This document shows, in pieces, positions 6,703 to 7,856 of a stretch of 7,856 nt of DNA. Source of the stretch: Chitinophagaceae bacterium (GTDB taxonomy: Bacteria; Bacteroidota; Bacteroidia; Chitinophagales; Chitinophagaceae). The notes beneath the pieces were generated by a model, which was given only the letters and a program-made list of their open reading frames with translations, made no database searches and had not been told where the DNA came from. The stretch spans positions 1 through 7,856 of the forward strand of contig CANLED010000087.1 of NCBI GenBank assembly GCA_947489175.1, given 5' to 3'. Both the position numbers and the translations under genes were made by a program. Position 1 is the stretch's first letter; the number at the start of each line of letters is the position of its first letter.

Positions 6703-7856
6703 ATGTTAAAAACAAAATATTTAATAATTGCATTCTTTGCCGGATTAGCACTGGTTGGATGTAAGAAAGATTATTTGGATATCAATAAAAATCCGAATAC
6801 TGCAACTGCTGCAGATATTACACCGGATTTAACCATCACTGCACAGTTTACCAGCTCTGCTGCTAGAAATGCAGGTGGCTATGATTTTCTTGGACGCTGG
6901 TTAGGTTATTGGAGTGCTGCTGGTTCTTATTCACGTTCAACTGTGGAAATGAGCTACAACATCACTACAGATTTCGGAGCAGGTCTTTTCGAAGGCCCTT
7001 ATTATACTGCTGGCCAGTATAAGTCTATCGAAGCAAAATCTAAAGAACTAGGTTGGACATTCTATGAAGGAATTGCCAAAGTAATGGGTGCTTATGAATT
7101 GATGAATGTTGTTGATATTTATAACGATGTTCCTTTCAAAACAGCATTCGATTTGGTTGGAAATATTCGTCCTTCTTATGACAAAGGTGAAGATGTTTAC
7201 AAAGCTTTGTTTGCACAAATTGATGCAGGTTTGGTTTTGATCAAGGCTGCTGACATCAACGCTAACACCAATATCAAAACAAGGGATATCATGTTTGCCG
7301 CAGATAAAGTTAAATGGGCAAAATTTGCAAATACCTTGAAGTTGAAGATGCTTATTCACACATCTAAAACTACAACCTTCACTCCAGCAACTGAAATTGC
7401 AAAAATCAACGCTGAAGGTTCTGGATACTTAGGAAATGGAATCAGTGCAAATGTTCAACCAGGATACACTGCAGACAGACCAAATCCTTTCTACAATTCA
7501 AAAATGTTCAACGCTATCACAGGCATAGAGAACGATAACTACAACAGAGCAAATAATTTTTCTCTTAGTTTGATGACGTCTCTGAATGATCCTCGTGCAA
7601 CTTACTTTTATCGCGCTCCAAGAAACGGTGGTGCTTTAAGAGGTACAACATATGGTTCATATACACTAGCGACAAACTCTTCGGATCTTACATCAGGTGT
7701 TGGACCGGGCGTTGGAAAATCTTTCACCATGCCAATGTGGGTTTTGACTTCTGTTGAAGCTTCTTTCTTGGTTGCAGAAGCAACTGCTAGAGGATGGATC
7801 ACAGGTGATGCTCGGGCTGCATATACCAATGCAGTAACTGAATCTTTTAGTTGGTT
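6703..7856 (+). CDS. SusD/RagB-like outer-membrane lipoprotein, 3' end cut by window
   Basis: This is the substrate-binding lid lipoprotein that pairs with the SusC-like barrel on the cell surface. ATG at 6703 opens 384 full codons plus two bases, open to the window edge; family members usually run about 480-550 residues, so roughly the last fifth or more is missing. Residues 1-19 are a lipoprotein signal with lipobox LVGC and lipidated C20, followed by KKDYLDINKNPN, the usual start of the SusD-like_2 group. Helical TPR-like stretches follow, for example W117-Y136 and E163-A182, and WAKFANTLKLKMLI (205-218) is characteristic of that group. A late helix, VLTSVEASFLVAEATARG (337-354), holds the typical LxxAEA-like motif. 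The 25-nt gap from susC carries an A-run (AAAAAAAACGACT before ATG) instead of a Shine-Dalgarno, and no terminator, so it is co-transcribed with susC. Frame and start are secure; the ligand is unknown. Confidence 0.93.
   Translation, partial: MLKTKYLIIAFFAGLALVGCKKDYLDINKNPNTATAADITPDLTITAQFTSSAARNAGGYDFLGRWLGYWSAAGSYSRSTVEMSYNITTDFGAGLFEGPYYTAGQYKSIEAKSKELGWTFYEGIAKVMGAYELMNVVDIYNDVPFKTAFDLVGNIRPSYDKGEDVYKALFAQIDAGLVLIKAADINANTNIKTRDIMFAADKVKWAKFANTLKLKMLIHTSKTTTFTPATEIAKINAEGSGYLGNGISANVQPGYTADRPNPFYNSKMFNAITGIENDNYNRANNFSLSLMTSLNDPRATYFYRAPRNGGALRGTTYGSYTLATNSSDLTSGVGPGVGKSFTMPMWVLTSVEASFLVAEATARGWITGDARAAYTNAVTESFSW

Noticed and set aside
7048..7829. Minus-strand open frames inside the susD-like gene as antisense genes
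   Set aside because: The + strand frame is continuous with lipobox and SusD-like motifs; the antisense frames have no motif or promoter and fit codon-shadow expectations.
3603..7856. Calling the pair a starch or xylan utilisation locus because of susC/susD homology and nearby xylA
   Set aside because: SusCD-type pairs import many classes of substrate, no glycan-degrading enzyme is visible, and xylA is separated by terminators and another gene.
1..7856. tRNA, rRNA, insertion sequence, phage or defence genes
   Set aside because: I saw no cloverleaf-like segments, transposase motifs, terminal inverted repeats with target duplication, or defence-family proteins on either strand.

Overview
The window looks like a chromosomal segment of a member of the Bacteroidota. 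The strongest reasons are the adjacent SusC/RagA-type TonB-dependent transporter and SusD/RagB-type lipoprotein genes, the low G+C with very AT-rich spacers, and A-rich rather than Shine-Dalgarno-like sequence before the start codons. The style is compatible with Chitinophagaceae or a related family, but that finer placement is an impression and not a demonstrated fact.

Layout, all genes on the + strand. Positions 1-247 are non-coding: the edge of a GC-rich palindrome, a degenerate hairpin, and then a leader almost devoid of G that carries four CCTTAAAC copies. Positions 248-1576 encode a complete class II xylose isomerase (xylA), followed by a strong intrinsic terminator at 1631-1659. Positions 1686-3383 encode a complete, probably exported YtcJ-like amidohydrolase of the Amidohydro_3 group. 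Positions 3384-3602 are a spacer of about 16% G+C that probably holds the promoter of the next operon. Positions 3603-6677 encode a complete SusC-like outer-membrane transporter. From 6703 to the window end runs a SusD-like lipoprotein, cut off by the edge after 384 full codons.

How the genes work together: susC and susD are 25 nt apart and surely form one transport unit, with the lipoprotein capping the TonB-driven barrel. The substrate cannot be read from the sequence: no glycoside hydrolase, sulfatase, hybrid two-component system or sigma/anti-sigma pair lies in the window, and the transporter lacks the N-terminal STN signalling domain. The exported amidohydrolase just upstream might process an imported amide or N-acyl compound, but the AT-rich gap makes a shared operon uncertain. 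xylA is cytoplasmic pentose metabolism and appears to be separately transcribed.

I see no clear undescribed system here. The points most worth a second look are regulatory: the G-depleted repeat-bearing leader of xylA, a TAT...TTTAAACCTTAAA block shared by the upstream regions of xylA and susC, and a terminator only 26 nt before the amidohydrolase start codon.
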